This document shows positions 22,197-33,563 of a stretch of DNA of 64,000 nt, in pieces. Position numbers and translations under genes: made by a program. Below the pieces are notes generated by a model, which was not told where the DNA came from, ran no database searches, and was given only the letters and a program-made list of their open reading frames with translations. Source of the stretch: Curvularia sp. ZM96 (Eukaryota; Ascomycota; Dothideomycetes; Pleosporales; Pleosporaceae); contig JAJGBQ010000004.1 in the NCBI GenBank assembly GCA_022457065.1, forward strand, positions 1,984,001 through 2,048,000. Direction: 5' to 3'. How positions within the stretch are numbered: the first letter of the stretch is position 1; the number at the start of each line of letters is the position of its first letter.

Positions 22197-25100
22197 ATGC
22201 TGGAAAAAAAGACTTGGGGAGGTGGTTGTTCTCGTTGTGAGAGAAATAGAGTGGGCGAGGAAGGGACGCTTTTATCGGCATGTTTTTATTCTGCATGGAC
22301 AGAAGGGCAATATGCTTCGTGGCTGTGAGAATCGGGGGGAAAAAAGAGAAAGAAAGAATTAAAACGGGGTTTTGCTGCGGATGGGAAACCGGTAGAGGTA
22401 TTGCTACTGTCGTTGTCGTTGTGTTGGTTATATACCCACTTTCTTTATCCTTTTATTTTAACTTTATCATGGCATTTTCTGCCTTCTTTTCTCTCTCTTT
22501 CCCTTTGTATTAGCTCTCGGGAATTTAGGTGGTGGGAAACGTGCGTGACTCTTAGTGCGAGGCTGGTGGATTAAACATCTATTCATTCATTCATTTATTT
22601 ATTTCTTCATTTTCGTCGATCGGTTTTTTCCTACTATTGTCAGGGACGTCTCGGACTTGCTCTACTATACACATTTCATTTGCGTCTTGTTCTTGTGCAA
22701 GGGGGGAAACTGGGTAGGGAAGGATCCTGCATTCTTTTAAGACTTTTTTTTGTTAAAGACAATACTATATTCAAGATTGAGATGCAACGTTTCGTTCATG
22801 AAGGACATGGAGTGGTGGATATATTTTGGTGTTGATGAAGTCTTTTCGGCGCTCTAATTGTAGTGACGCATTGCTAGGAAAAGAATTCCTCATGTCTTTT
22901 GACGGTAAGTTTTACAGTGGCTTTCTTACGGTCATGGATGGCTTCAGAAGAAGTTCCTATTCTTGTTATCATTGTTTTTATTTATACTGGGGTGCTAATG
23001 GCTAGAAAATGGCGTCGTCACGTTTCCTTCACCGTGATGATTGTGGCGGTGATTTATACAGCCATGAATTGTTCCAAAACAAAAAAAATAAGCTTGTCGT
23101 TGCCTTTGATGGTCATCCTGGTAATGGGTTATCACGCCCTTGAATTACTATCTCTCTTACCATAGGTCTCTAGTCTGGTTTTATACTGGTCACTTTATTA
23201 GCGCACATGCGGTATATCCACCGCGGCTTCCGGGCTCTGTACAAGTAGATTGAGCAATTAATATTGGATATATGCGAATGGCGCGATGGATTTAGTTTGT
23301 GGGAGGAATAAGATAGGGAAATTATGTTATATAGTTATATTAACTATATGTGTGCATATGTTATATTTAGTGTTGAATAGGAGGGATAAATAGAGGAGGT
23401 GATATAGTTCTCTGGGCGGAATGTTTAACGGAAGGTATTATAGATCGGAATAGCGGGGGATTTGCTGGGCTACTCGGTGCTCGAGTTGCTATGCGCGCAC
23501 AAAGTAGAGGGTACGTAAAATGACAAATCCGTCTCTTCTGTGCCAAGGTACTTCAGGGAGGTTCACGCAATGCTCATCCAGGGGCCGGCGTTCAGAAAGG
23601 GTCCTCTCCGCTCGAATCGGGAAGTGGCTTGGAGCTGGACAATAGCACAGTCCGGCACTCCTGTCTCGATACTTGGCAATGCGGGTGCTATTATGTATCA
23701 ACACATAGCAGCGGGGTTGTGGCTTAAGCATTGAGTTTGGCACTTCGGGCCTTTCTTTATGTGTGCTATTTCTGGCCTAGTCTGATTCCAGGACTGGAAT
23801 AGGATCGTGTGACAACATGAGAATACTCGTCACTTTATCTGGCGGCTTTGAATATATTTCACGCATGAAACGAACGGGACGGCCCATGAACGTAAGCTGA
23901 CGAGTGGGTTAGCATACAAAAAAACATGCACTGAGAAAAGATGCAGCCGCAGCGCTCGTATCCAAAGACACGGGCCAGGCCGGGAACATTGTTGTCCCTG
24001 GGCCTTCCGAATTGCCGGACCGGCCGCTTTTCGCTTAGCTGCAGGTAACACAGCAACTGGGGTGCCTAGGCAAAGAAGGTTTTGGGATCAGAAGCTAAAA
24101 ACTGTATTTCCACGGTCGTCGCAATCACTAGATGTTAGTTTGTCGCCTTTGAAACGCAAAGATGGAGCTAGCTAAGGGTGAGCCAAGGATCCGTGGAAGT
24201 GAGTTGTATCCATTTTAGGGCCAGACCCCACTCCGAGTATGTTGGTTTTCACTGTGCGTAGGCGCCGTCTTGCGGGGAATGTATACAAACCTTTTAAGGT
24301 TTGGTCAGGCTGGCACTCAATACTCTAGAAAAGTCTACGTTGAGAGCCAAGGATGACGATGAGGAGAACTAGGTGCTGCTTTTTTCTTTCTTTCGCCACT
24401 CGGATGGCTGGCTGGCAAGCCCACACAGTTGGCACAAGCCATCCGGGATGGAGTTTGTTTTAGCGACGGTTATGTGTTTTAGCGGGAGATAAAGAATCGA
24501 GAATGTTGAAGAACGATGGTACCGATGAGAAAGCAGTGTACCATAAGGCATTCTACATGGCAAACCTAAACCCGTTGCTTGGTGCTGGGCAATAACTTTT
24601 TTTCTTGCAGAAGAGGAAGATTCATGTGAAACAGCATTTTCGGTGGGTGCCGAGACGTGCGTGGCGCAACGCGCGTTGAGCGACCTGGCAGACTATAATC
24701 CGGCACAAAAAGTGGCACAAAAAAGCCCACCCGACAACGCTGACAGCCAAATTGGAACATGGGCACCGCGCTGAAGGGCGGGCGCGGCTCCGCAGGCTTG
24801 TTGAGGCCCGCAGATGTTGTATCGATAAAACATCTCCACAGAAGGGAAAAGCTTGAGCAGACCAAGCCTCGATGATGTGCAAAAAATAGGATTGGTGAAA
24901 CGGCGATGGGCGAGGAGAGTGAAGCTATTGCCGGCGACGGGTGGAGACAGCTGGGAGAAACATGGTGAAACAAGGGCGAATTCGTTTCTGGAAAAAGGCC
25001 GCAAGCTAGCGAGACAGGAGTGAATGGAAGGGAGAAGAGGCGAGCAGTGGGGGCCTGGCGACATGGCAGCACGGCAGCATGACATGTGCAGCTCGAAGGA

Positions 25101-26046
25101 GACAGCGAGCGGCGCACCGAGATGAAGACGGTCGGTCGGGCACTGGCGAACGGTTGCTGGAGGAGGCAACGGCTCAAAGGGGCCTAGGACGGGCGCGTGG
25201 AGCTGTATTGGGGGCGTGTGCAGAGCCATTCAAGGTGTTGGTGGGCGAGATGGGCGTGGTGGCGTGGCGGTGCAGGCGGCGTCGCTTGACTCGTTCGCCC
25301 GGCGCCTTCTTTCCTCTTCCTCTCGTCTTCTCGCTCACCACCCGCGTTTCTGTCGTAGCTTTCCACCGCCATGACGCTCCCTCCCTCTGCCATGCCGCCA
25401 GCTAGGCCCATTGCGCATCAGTCGACTACCGCGTGAGATCTTGGCCGAAGGCTCGCCCCAGCTCGCTTCTCTGCCCCAGGCGCTAGCAGTCAACGGCCTT
25501 GTTGGCCCTGGCTGGCGCCGCCTTGCCCAGTTGCAGCAAAGTCAGGGGCAGCCCGTGCAGATCGGTCGTCGTGCGTCGTTTCGGGACAGGCTGGGGCGAT
25601 CCACCTAGTCCACTGAGCGTGCGGTGCTGGGCCAATCACGCGTCGTTGGCTCTGTCATGGACCATCGATACGACGAATCTTCGTCCCCCTCGAGCGCCTG
25701 GCGTCCAAATAGGCCACCATGAGCCGGGTCCATCGCCCAGTCGAGCATGGACTAAAAAGACGAATACCTCGATATATCATGCAGCCGCACGCCCGCCCCC
25801 TTGTCCACCGTCACGCCGCCCCTCTGATTCCTTGTGGTTTCCAACGTCGAGGTTTCTGGACAGCACTTCCTTTTTTCTCTTTGACCTTTTGGCTCCGTGT
25901 CCAAGTGGTCGTTACGCTCATTAGCCTTCACCTTTAATTCACACCGCTCCATTCTTCGCCTCTGGAAACCTGTCTCTCGTTCTGGCCTTCGGCCTTTCCA
26001 GTCTTTTCCACCTACGCATCCAGAACAGCATTCCCACTCGCCCACC
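22197..26046. other. Long gene-free interval between BCK1 and tyrosinase
   Basis: About 3.85 kb, the largest gap in the window. It starts with the BCK1 3' flank, T-rich with short CATT/TTTA runs at 22578-22610. From 22750 to 23500 it is AT-rich with a 9-bp inverted repeat at 23329-23349. From 24560 to 25700 it is GC-rich with overlapping ORFs on both strands that lack family character. The last 350 bases are pyrimidine-rich and are probably the tyrosinase promoter and leader. No repeat element or RNA gene could be identified. Confidence 0.5.
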
Positions 26047-28374
26047 ATGGCCAACTTCAGCAAGCCGGCGGGCATGATGAGCATGCTCTTCGCCTTCTTG
26101 TCTGTTCTCCAGTTCACCGTGGCTTTCCAGCACTACGGCCAGCACCCCCATGTGAACCCCGCTCTGATTGAGCGCCATCTCCAGGAGATTGAGGGAGAGC
26201 TCCAAAAACGCCAGTCGAGATCCGCCATTCCCATCAAAGGAGTCTGCAGCGCTGGTTACGCTTCCAATGGAGAGTGTAATGGCGGAAGCACTGCCGCACC
26301 CCGTCTCGAGATCCGCGACTTGGCCCGCAATGCCGACCAGTGGAACCTTTACCTGCTCGGTATGGAGAGGTTCATGGCAAAGGACAAGCGTGATGTCCTT
26401 TCCTTCTACCAGGTTTCTGGTGTTCACGGCCGTCCTTTCGTCAGCTGGAACAACTTTCCTTCTCCTCTTGTCAACAACGCTGGTTTCTGCCCCCACGGCA
26501 TGACCCTTTTCGGTTCCTGGCACAGGCCCTACCTTGCCGCCTACGAGGTAAGTCTTGTTGATACACCACGGTTTGATTACCACTGACACTTTCTTTTACA
26601 GCAAGCTTGGTACCAGAGCGTTCTCGAGGTGATTCGGGAATTCCCTGGTAACCAGCAGCAACGTCTGCTGAACGCTGCTTCTACTCTCCGTATGCCCTTC
26701 TGGGACTATGCCAGGGATCCAGCCGGCGGTCCTGTCGTCCCAACCCTAATCCGCGACCAGACTGTCCGGGTCACCAAGCCACAGGGCACTGTTACCATCC
26801 CTAACCCGCTTTACAAGTATAGCTGGGGTAACTCGCTTCCTTCTGAGATGGGCGGAGGTCCATGGAACAACTGGCCCGAGACCCTTCGTCGCCCAGTCTC
26901 TGGCCCTACCCGCAGCAACAACAACGAGATGAACGCCCGTTTCACCGCTTCCCGCCTCTCTATCCGTGACCGTATCTTTGCTCTCTTTTCCAGCAACCCT
27001 AACTGGGGTGCTGCCAGCACCGCCGCCATCGGTGTCCGCACCGCTCTGAGCGGTGGCGGCGTCGACAGCATCGAGTCTGTCCACGATCTTGTCCACAGCT
27101 TGGCTGGTGGTGACAGCGGCGGTCACATGAGCTATCTCGATGTCGCTGCTTTCGACCCCTTGTTCTGGCTCCACCACACCAACATCGACCGTCTTCTTGC
27201 TATGCTTCAGCTTGTCACTCCCAACACCTACGTCGCCAACGGCAATGTCATGCGCCCCATGGCCCAGTGGAACCAGGGTGAGCCCAAGAACGCCTACACT
27301 CCTCTGAAGCCTTTCACCAAGGACGCTGCCGGTAACTACTACACCTCAATGGATGTCTACGAAACCCGCACCCTTGGATACTTCTACCCGGACACCAGCT
27401 CCAACTCCCGCGACCAGGTTGTCCGCTCTATCAACTCGCTTTACGGTGCAGGTGTCAGGTCCATGAGCAAGCGTGACGATGATCTCTCCCCAACTGGCCA
27501 GTACATGGGTCGCCCGATTCGGGAGGGCGAGTACCACACCATTCTGTCCGTCGTCGCCGACAAGTACGCTCTCGAGGGTTCTTACACTGTTCACTGCTTC
27601 GTTGGCAAGCCCAGCAACTCGACTACCAACTCGACTGCTCCTTACCCCATGACCGCCAACTCGACCATCTCCGCTAGCGTTCCTCTCGGCACTGGCGTAG
27701 CCGGCAGCGACGGCGAGGCTCCTTACGATCCAAGCTCTGACTACACCCAGGCTCCCAACTACGTTGGTTCTTATGGTGTCCTTGGTGGCATGATGGCCGG
27801 TGGCTCCAACTCTTCCCAGCCTCTCATGACTGAGGGCTCCATGACCTTGACCTCGTGTCTCCAGGGCAAGCTGGCCACTGGTGAGCTCAAGAGCCTTACC
27901 CCAGAGCACATTGAGTCTTACCTCAAGGAGAACCTCTACTACAAGGTTGTCGGTGTCAACGGTGAAATCAACCCTGACTCTATCCCCAACTTCCACATCA
28001 GCGTCAAGTGCAACAAGGCCAAGCCAGCTACTTCTGACAACGAGCTCCCTGACCTCAGCGCTCCTTACACGGTTCTCCCCAAGGCCACCGAGCACCTGCC
28101 CGCTGGCAAGCCTTTTACTTATGTCCCTACTCCCCTCGACACCCCGATGCCTGAGGGAGAGGGTTACGAGCAGCCCAGCGAGCCCTCCTACGGCCAGCCT
28201 AGCGAGCCCTCTTACGGTCAGCCCAGCGGTCCTGGATACTCCACGCCCAGCAACGGCTCCTCCGGCCGTCCGTCTATGCCATGGGAAGAGTCTGGCTACT
28301 GCTACACCAAGCAGACCATCGAGTATGTTGACGAGGCAGGTAACTTCCTGTACTCGGCAATGGCTCCTCACTAA
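26047..28374 (+). CDS. Tyrosinase (polyphenol oxidase), secreted or vesicular
   Basis: A type-3 copper enzyme oxidising monophenols and diphenols to quinones, as in melanin formation. Exons 26047-26547 and 26602-28374 encode 757 residues. Residues 1-26 are a signal peptide; KR at 54-55 is a likely Kex2 site removing a propeptide. The CuA region has H127, H150 and H159, with C148-P-H150 forming the C-x-H pair that in fungal tyrosinases makes a Cys-His thioether bond. The CuB region has H328-D-L-V-H332 and FDPLFWLHHTNIDR with H358/H359. The C-terminal third is a tyrosinase C-terminal lid-like domain, followed by tandem Y-G-Q-P-S-E-P-S units near 710-730, as the enzyme is usually made latent. 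The ATG was chosen for the signal peptide; an upstream in-frame extension has none. Confidence 0.93.
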
Positions 28375-29080
28375 ATGGCTGGATTTGTAAGAAGAAGGGT
28401 TTAGATCAATACCAGATCCAGACGTTAGGCGTGCTTGTGAATGAAGGACTGTTTTCATTTCTTTTATCTTACATAATACCTTTCCCATGTGTGTCGCCGC
28501 AACGAAAGATTATCCTTGCGTTGTTTCATTTGTACAAATTCTCATTGATATCCACATGGCTGTTGGTTACTGTCCTGCATTTTTCCATATTTGTAGGATA
28601 ACGCTTCACCATTGCACGGCGTTATGTCGCAATCCAATCGTTTCTTTTTGAAAACAAAGGCCCCCCCTTCATATGAGGAACGTGATGCTTGACTTTTTGC
28701 TCGACTAGATGTTTCACACAGCCAGCCCACTCGACGTCAACCACATAGTTGCTCTGATTGGCCAGTCCCAACTCCTAGCGCTAGCGGGGCTCAGCCAGGC
28801 ACCCAGCGCGAGCACCACATCACGGCAGTATCTCTCATCCTGCCTGACTATCTCTAGGGCCCCCTCCCTCAGGCACTGCTAGGTAAGTCTTACACCATAA
28901 ACGTCATTGCGTCGGCGTGTTCAGAATTTTTGTCCAGCATACCGCGTGACTTTGCGCAGCCGGCATTCGATGCTGCGACTGCCTCACTTTCCAATTCTTC
29001 TTGATATTTTCACTCCACAATGCTGATTGCGCGCGACAGTAAACTACACCAGCCCTCCCTCCTCCCCTCACCTGGCCGTC
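28375..29080. other. Gene-free interval
   Basis: Tyrosinase 3' flank and the promoter of the SPT10-like gene. No ORF or repeat of note. Confidence 0.5.
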
Positions 29081-30554
29081 ATGCCTGCGATGCTGGATGA
29101 CCCAAGCGCGCCTGTGATATATCGAACCTCCGGCGATGTACCGTATTCTCTACCTGGTGGGCCTCTTCCTGTAGGCATTGCGCCATGTCAAGTCACTCTG
29201 CGCGACCGCGTTACGACGGCAACCATCATACCATTTTCTGCGCCGAACCAAGTGCCTCTTACGCTACTGGCATACTTGTGCGATCAGCTCGGTCGTGAGA
29301 TTGAAAAAGGCGATACCTATCCCATGGTCGAGCCGCTGCCTCTGGACAAGTTCGGCCCGTACTGGTTCGGAGTCTTCGGTGCTATTATGCTGCTGGGAGA
29401 AATTCAGGACGGCCGGGAGCTCCACGAGATGGCCCGGCGAGGCTGTGATTGGGAGAGGGAGTGTCTGGGAAGTTTCTATATAAAACCAAATTATCCCGGA
29501 CGGTCGAGCCATGTCTGCGACGGCGGTTTTCTTGTTACAGATGCGTCGCGAAATCGTGGTGTTGGTCGTTTGATGGGCGAGACGTATTTGGACTGGGCTC
29601 CGAAGCTGGTATGTTTGCACAGGCGTAAATGCGCGGAAGCTGCCCTAACAAGTATAGGGCTACACCTATTCTGTCTTTAATCTTGTCTATGAGACCAATG
29701 TGGCGTCATGTCGCATATGGGATGGACTTGGCTTCAAGCGCATCGGCCGCATAAAGGGATGCGGTAACCTCAAGTCATATCCGGGCGAGCTCGTGGATGC
29801 CATCATCTACGGTCGAGACTTGGGCCAAGACGACGAGTTTGTGTCGGAAGAGCGGTTCGACAAGATCCGCTTCTATCTCAAGAATGGAAAGTATCCCAAC
29901 GGCGCCGACCGAGCGGAAAAGAGCCGTCTTCGTAGCGCTGCGACCCACTATAAACTGACGCCTGGTAATGACAATGAGCCTGAGAAGCTGTGGCTCAAAG
30001 GCAAGGAGGTGATTGCCGACCCAAAGCAGCAGTATGAGATTGCCCAGGAAATACATCACAAGCAACATGGCGGTATCAACAAGACCACTGCGGCCATTGC
30101 CGAGCTTTACCACTGGGTCCGCATCAAAGAGACTGTCAGTCAGGTTATTAGAAACTGTCCTGAATGCAGTGAGATGAACAAGGGTTTATCAGCCATGCGG
30201 CAAGGTCAGAACCAGGCACGCGCAGAAGCACGATCAGCGTCTGCCTATGCCGCGCAGAAGACGCTCACACCTACACCACCTACTGTCTTCTCCCCTTCCC
30301 AACCTCCTGCGCCTCCTCCTGATCTGCCGTCGACTCAGATACCACTCACAGCCTCCCACTCTACACATGTCTATCAGCACTTTTCTCCGCAACAACAAAA
30401 CACATTCGACATGCCGGTTGATCCTGCGCTCATGCAAGATATTCAAGCGACTGGTAAACTAGCTGAGCTTCCGCCGTCGCCTTTTCTTGCTGCTCAACCT
30501 GCGAATGGTGTATCGCGTGCGGGTCATGCGGATGAAGGGCGGACGAGGCGGTGA
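29081..30554 (+). CDS. SPT10: SPT10-like protein: GNAT acetyltransferase plus integrase-type HHCC zinc finger
   Basis: Exons 29081-29608 and 29658-30554 encode 474 residues. The N-terminal half is a GNAT acetyltransferase fold: the acetyl-CoA loop is RNRGVGRLMGE near 157, followed by YETNVASCRIWDGLGFKRIGR. Downstream is a retroviral-integrase-like zinc-binding domain: H309-x3-H313 in YEIAQEIHHKQHGGINKT and C343-P-E-C346. That pairing is the known architecture of yeast Spt10, whose HHCC finger resembles foamy virus integrase and binds histone-gene upstream elements. The C-terminal 120 residues are Pro/Gln-rich and look disordered. Function is inferred: chromatin-associated regulator, probably of histone genes. 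The first ATG in the conserved frame is used; the frame extends upstream only through a TTG. Confidence 0.85.
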
Positions 30555-30934
30555 CATGAATGTGGTTGAGAGGCAGATAGCGGAAGAGGGGATGTGGAGG
30601 TTGGTTCGGGTGAAAAAAGATAAATGAGTCGGCATGTGATGGTGTTGTTGGTGTTGGTCCAATTTTATAAAAGATACCCACGGTTTATGTGAGGGAAGGG
30701 AGTATGGACGGATGGGTTACATCTGGGAAAGGGTTCATGAAGGAATGGGGGGAATGGAAAATATCAAATTTATTTTTCCCCCATATTGTTCGCGATGAAT
30801 GAAGCTGTTGTCATAGTAGCATGGCGTGAACAGAATGCTCGCAAAAAAAAAAGGCTATCTATCTCTCCCACAACCAGTGGAAGCTGAAAATAGTGGCCTA
30901 CAGAATCACATTACATTATAGTTGGACTACCTAA

Positions 30935-31075
30935 TTCGAAAAGTAGCTGTGTTTGTTACAGTTGTTTATTCTTTATTATGTTGATTTATAGCTTATCCGT
31001 GTACGTGAGCTTGTTGTTTTTGATTTTTCGTTTTTTGGGGGGTTGTCGGATAGGCCTATGCCGGGAGATGTACAT
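30935..31075 (+). repeat. Dispersed repeat family 1, copy 1
   Basis: Core features are TAGCTTATCCGTGTACGTGA, then a TTGTTGTTTTTGATTTTTCG stretch, then ATAGGCCTATGCCGGGAGAT. The reverse complement of 30990-31075 matches 42245-42342 at most positions by eye, and the left part matches 39131-39250 and 46092-46150. Confidence 0.75.
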
Positions 31076-31171
31076 TTCCGCACATTTCTTGATTCTTTCT
31101 TCAATATGATTAAACCTTACTCACAGTATGTTGTAAGCTCAATAGAACGGCGTGTTCGTCTCGAATACCTC

Positions 31172-31390
31172 TCAAAATTCTAGGCTGAGGATAGGGGCGA
31201 TGGTGTCGGCTGTAAGCCCGACCCTAGTGAACGCATCCACGGTTGGCAAGTCATCAAACTTGCTGGGCAGCTGGTTGAGATGTCTCTGAATAAACGGGGT
31301 CAGTTCTTGTTCCATATTCTCTTCCTCAATTCCTTCTTCGATTTGCGCTGACTTGAGCTTGTCAAAGATCCGTTGGGCGGTAACTCGGGT
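31172..31390 (-). other. Coding-looking exon fragment, unknown protein
   Basis: The minus-strand frame reads an acidic, helix-like stretch (DKLKSAQIEEGIEEENMEQ) and ends LTADTIAPILSLEF before a stop. Composition looks coding, but upstream the frame runs into a microsatellite, and no start or plausible first exon could be found. It may be the 3' exon of a lost gene. Confidence 0.25.
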
Positions 31391-31404
31391 TAGGCCGATT
31401 GCGT

Positions 31405-31463
31405 GTATACGTCTGTATGTACATACGTACATATATGTGTGCGTGTCTATGTGTGCGAGCGTG
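31405..31463. repeat. Impure GT/AC-type microsatellite
   Basis: A run of alternating purine-pyrimidine TGTATGTACATACG and GTGTGCGTG units, about 60 bp. Confidence 0.6.
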
Positions 31464-31833
31464 TTTGGTTTGGATCGAGGATGTGGTATAAGTGGCAACG
31501 GCCCGACAGGCACAAAGGCACAAAAGCGACCAAGAACTGATGGTATAAGGATAGTTACTATGAGAGCTAAGGGCTCGGTCTAAGTACAGTATACTTGCCA
31601 TGGCGCTTACCCAAGTCGGTGTAGGCCTGGCAGCTCTATAACATAAGGAGCAAGAACCAAACCACCTTCACCTCGCCTTGGCCAAGCACCTTCACCTTCC
31701 GTTTGATCTGCAAACAGATTCAGTGAGACCTAAAGCCCACAACTTTTCAGTCTGTTATTCTCTACTTCTGACACATACTCTTCTTGAAAAATTTACTTAT
31801 TGAGATAAAACAATCATCACAGCATACGCGACT

Positions 31834-32712
31834 ATGGCAGATCCTGCTGTAGCATTTGTTAAAAAGGTCCGCCTTTTGGCGTCCGCTTTGGCGGTAAAGC
31901 AAAAAGATCCCTGGATCTTAAACGAGCTGGAGAAGGCATTGAACGAGGTCTCTTCACTCCTAGGAGCAGCAAAGTTGATGCCATACCCGCAGATCAAGGC
32001 TCTCATAGATCAGACGGGGGGATGCAACACTGAAAACGAGGACCCGGGTTTATCTGACCAAAGCAACAACAACCAACCCAAGTCCAAGCGATGGCCCGGA
32101 TGGTCCGCTGAGCAAACCCTCAACGAGCTCCAGGAGCGGTGGCCAAAGACTGCCGGAAAGGTAACCACGCAACTTCTGAACACCATCCGCAATGGCCTTG
32201 ATGAATGCGAAGACTTCAAAATCAAAATTTACGAGATTGAGCCGCTACTTCGATTGGCCTCACACCTGAAGGAGAAGCCCGACGCTGTGACAAACTCCCA
32301 GGTCGCCGCAGCGTGGGTCACCTCAGCAGTCATGGCTATGCGCGCCGCACGCTGCAACGTTGAGGATATTGAGGATTCAGACGGACTCGCGATTCGAGAG
32401 GAGTCCTGCCCAGTCTTACTCAACGCCACAGTCGATGCTCTCAAGATGGTTCGCGACAACAATCGCGCTCACAGCCAAATGTTGAGAGAACGACTTGGCG
32501 ACAACATAGTTCCAGAGTCGCCAGAAATGCTGTGGGACATGTTTGGCAACACCAAAGATACAGATGACGCACGCGCGCTTTATGATGCAGGGTGCCACAT
32601 GATCATTCTCTCACTCGCCAACGCAGCTGACAAGATAGACCCCGAGCTGGGATACGTTATCGACATTTTAGAGCGTGTATTGCAGGAGGACCAAAAACAA
32701 GAGGAAGAGTAG
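31834..32712 (+). CDS. Orphan hypothetical protein
   Basis: A single-exon, 292-residue frame with an ATG in good context and coding-like codon use. I do not recognise it. It appears mostly alpha-helical and soluble: an N-terminal helical part (KKVRLLASALAVKQ), a polar linker with NNNQPKSK around 75-85, a long helical middle, and a charged end (EDQKQEEE). No signal peptide, membrane helix or metal motif. It sits between two same-direction copies of dispersed repeat family 1 at 30.9 and 33.3 kb, in an otherwise decayed interval, so it may be lineage-specific or transferred. Function unknown. Confidence 0.6.
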   Translation: MADPAVAFVKKVRLLASALAVKQKDPWILNELEKALNEVSSLLGAAKLMPYPQIKALIDQTGGCNTENEDPGLSDQSNNNQPKSKRWPGWSAEQTLNELQERWPKTAGKVTTQLLNTIRNGLDECEDFKIKIYEIEPLLRLASHLKEKPDAVTNSQVAAAWVTSAVMAMRAARCNVEDIEDSDGLAIREESCPVLLNATVDALKMVRDNNRAHSQMLRERLGDNIVPESPEMLWDMFGNTKDTDDARALYDAGCHMIILSLANAADKIDPELGYVIDILERVLQEDQKQEEE

Positions 32713-33563
32713 TATTGAGTGACCTAAGAGTAGCTACCTAGTCCAATAAATACAATGTTTTTAACAAATCGAGGTCCTTGATCTATACGGGATTTGCTGA
32801 AGAGAAGCTGACAGAGGTGTCTGTGACTCTCCTTAAGGACGCGGGTGTAGATTAAAACTTTATAGCCTCTCTTTCTCTTCTTTTAGCTAGTCTGGAGAAT
32901 CAAATCTTAATAGTTAAACCGCCTCGTCCTATGCGAACGTACAGTGATGCAGGACCTGCAAAGTCCTAAGTCGCCTCATGCTTATGCCGAATCTACCGTT
33001 ATCAGGAAGGAATTCAAAAAGACGTTTACCTAATAGTTAGCAAAAGTATTCAATGTGGTTTAGTATCTAGCTTTTGTTCAGCCAGACTTTAGGTGGATTA
33101 AAACCACTGCATTTATCATGGCGAAGCACTTATATTGTGAATTAGTCGAGAGAGTAGCTTCACTGATAGCTGCTCAGAAACTTGCATTGAGCGCTCGTTC
33201 CTGTAGATCCCCATTTCACTCCACTATGTTATTATCGACACTTTACGACTCTACTTTAAAGATAGCTTTAGTTGTTATATTCGCTTGTTCTATATTGCGT
33301 TGATAGCTTATTCTTGCAAGTGAGCTTGTTGTTTTAGTTCTAATTTTGCTGATTGTGAGAGAGGCTTATACGGGGAGATGTACATGTAAATTAGGTCCCC
33401 GAGGAGAAGACAAAGACATGGATACACAAGCACAAGTTTCAACTAGAAATGTGATGTGATGTTTGATTTGATCTATACTAATTTATTCCTTGAATCCTTT
33501 TCCCGATTCCTATCTCTCGTTTTACCGTCTATCTATGCCTGCCCACGTTCTTCCGCTCCAGCA
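32713..33563. other. AT-rich gene-free interval with repeat copy
   Basis: Decayed-looking sequence with many TA-rich words (such as TTAATAGTTAAA) and broken short frames, then dispersed repeat copy 2. The look is of old transposon or gene remains with C-to-T type decay, but no parent element is recognisable. Confidence 0.5.
33240..33390 (+). repeat. Dispersed repeat family 1, copy 2
   Basis: Shares ACGACTCTACTTT with copy 5, then TAGCTTATTCTTGCAAGTGA and GAGCTTGTTGTTTT, and ends with GGCTTATACGGGGAGATGTA, the same order as copy 1. Same orientation as copy 1. Confidence 0.7.

Larger units (their letters stand above)
30555..31833. other. Gene-poor interval with repeat copy and microsatellite
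   Basis: It contains the 3' flank of the SPT10-like gene, dispersed repeat copy 1 (30935-31075), a coding-looking fragment on the minus strand (31172-31390), a GT/AC-type microsatellite (31405-31463), and the promoter of the orphan ORF at 31834. Confidence 0.6.

Noticed and set aside
22899..23165. 88-residue hydrophobic ORF downstream of BCK1
   Set aside because: Hydrophobicity follows from T-rich DNA. No neighbours or motif support it; it could be reconsidered with transcript data.
23329..23349. AT-only 9-bp inverted repeat (ATATAGTTA/TAACTATAT)
   Set aside because: Expected by chance in AT-rich DNA. No associated gene end or repeat copy.
24566..25229. 203- and 178-residue frames on the minus strand before tyrosinase
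   Set aside because: They overlap each other in different frames, are rich in Pro, Ser, Leu and Cys like random GC-rich DNA, and have no motif.
27346..28488. 380-residue open frame antisense to tyrosinase
   Set aside because: It is a mirror of the strong codon bias of the tyrosinase gene (third-position C), has no family character, and the sense frame carries clear copper motifs.
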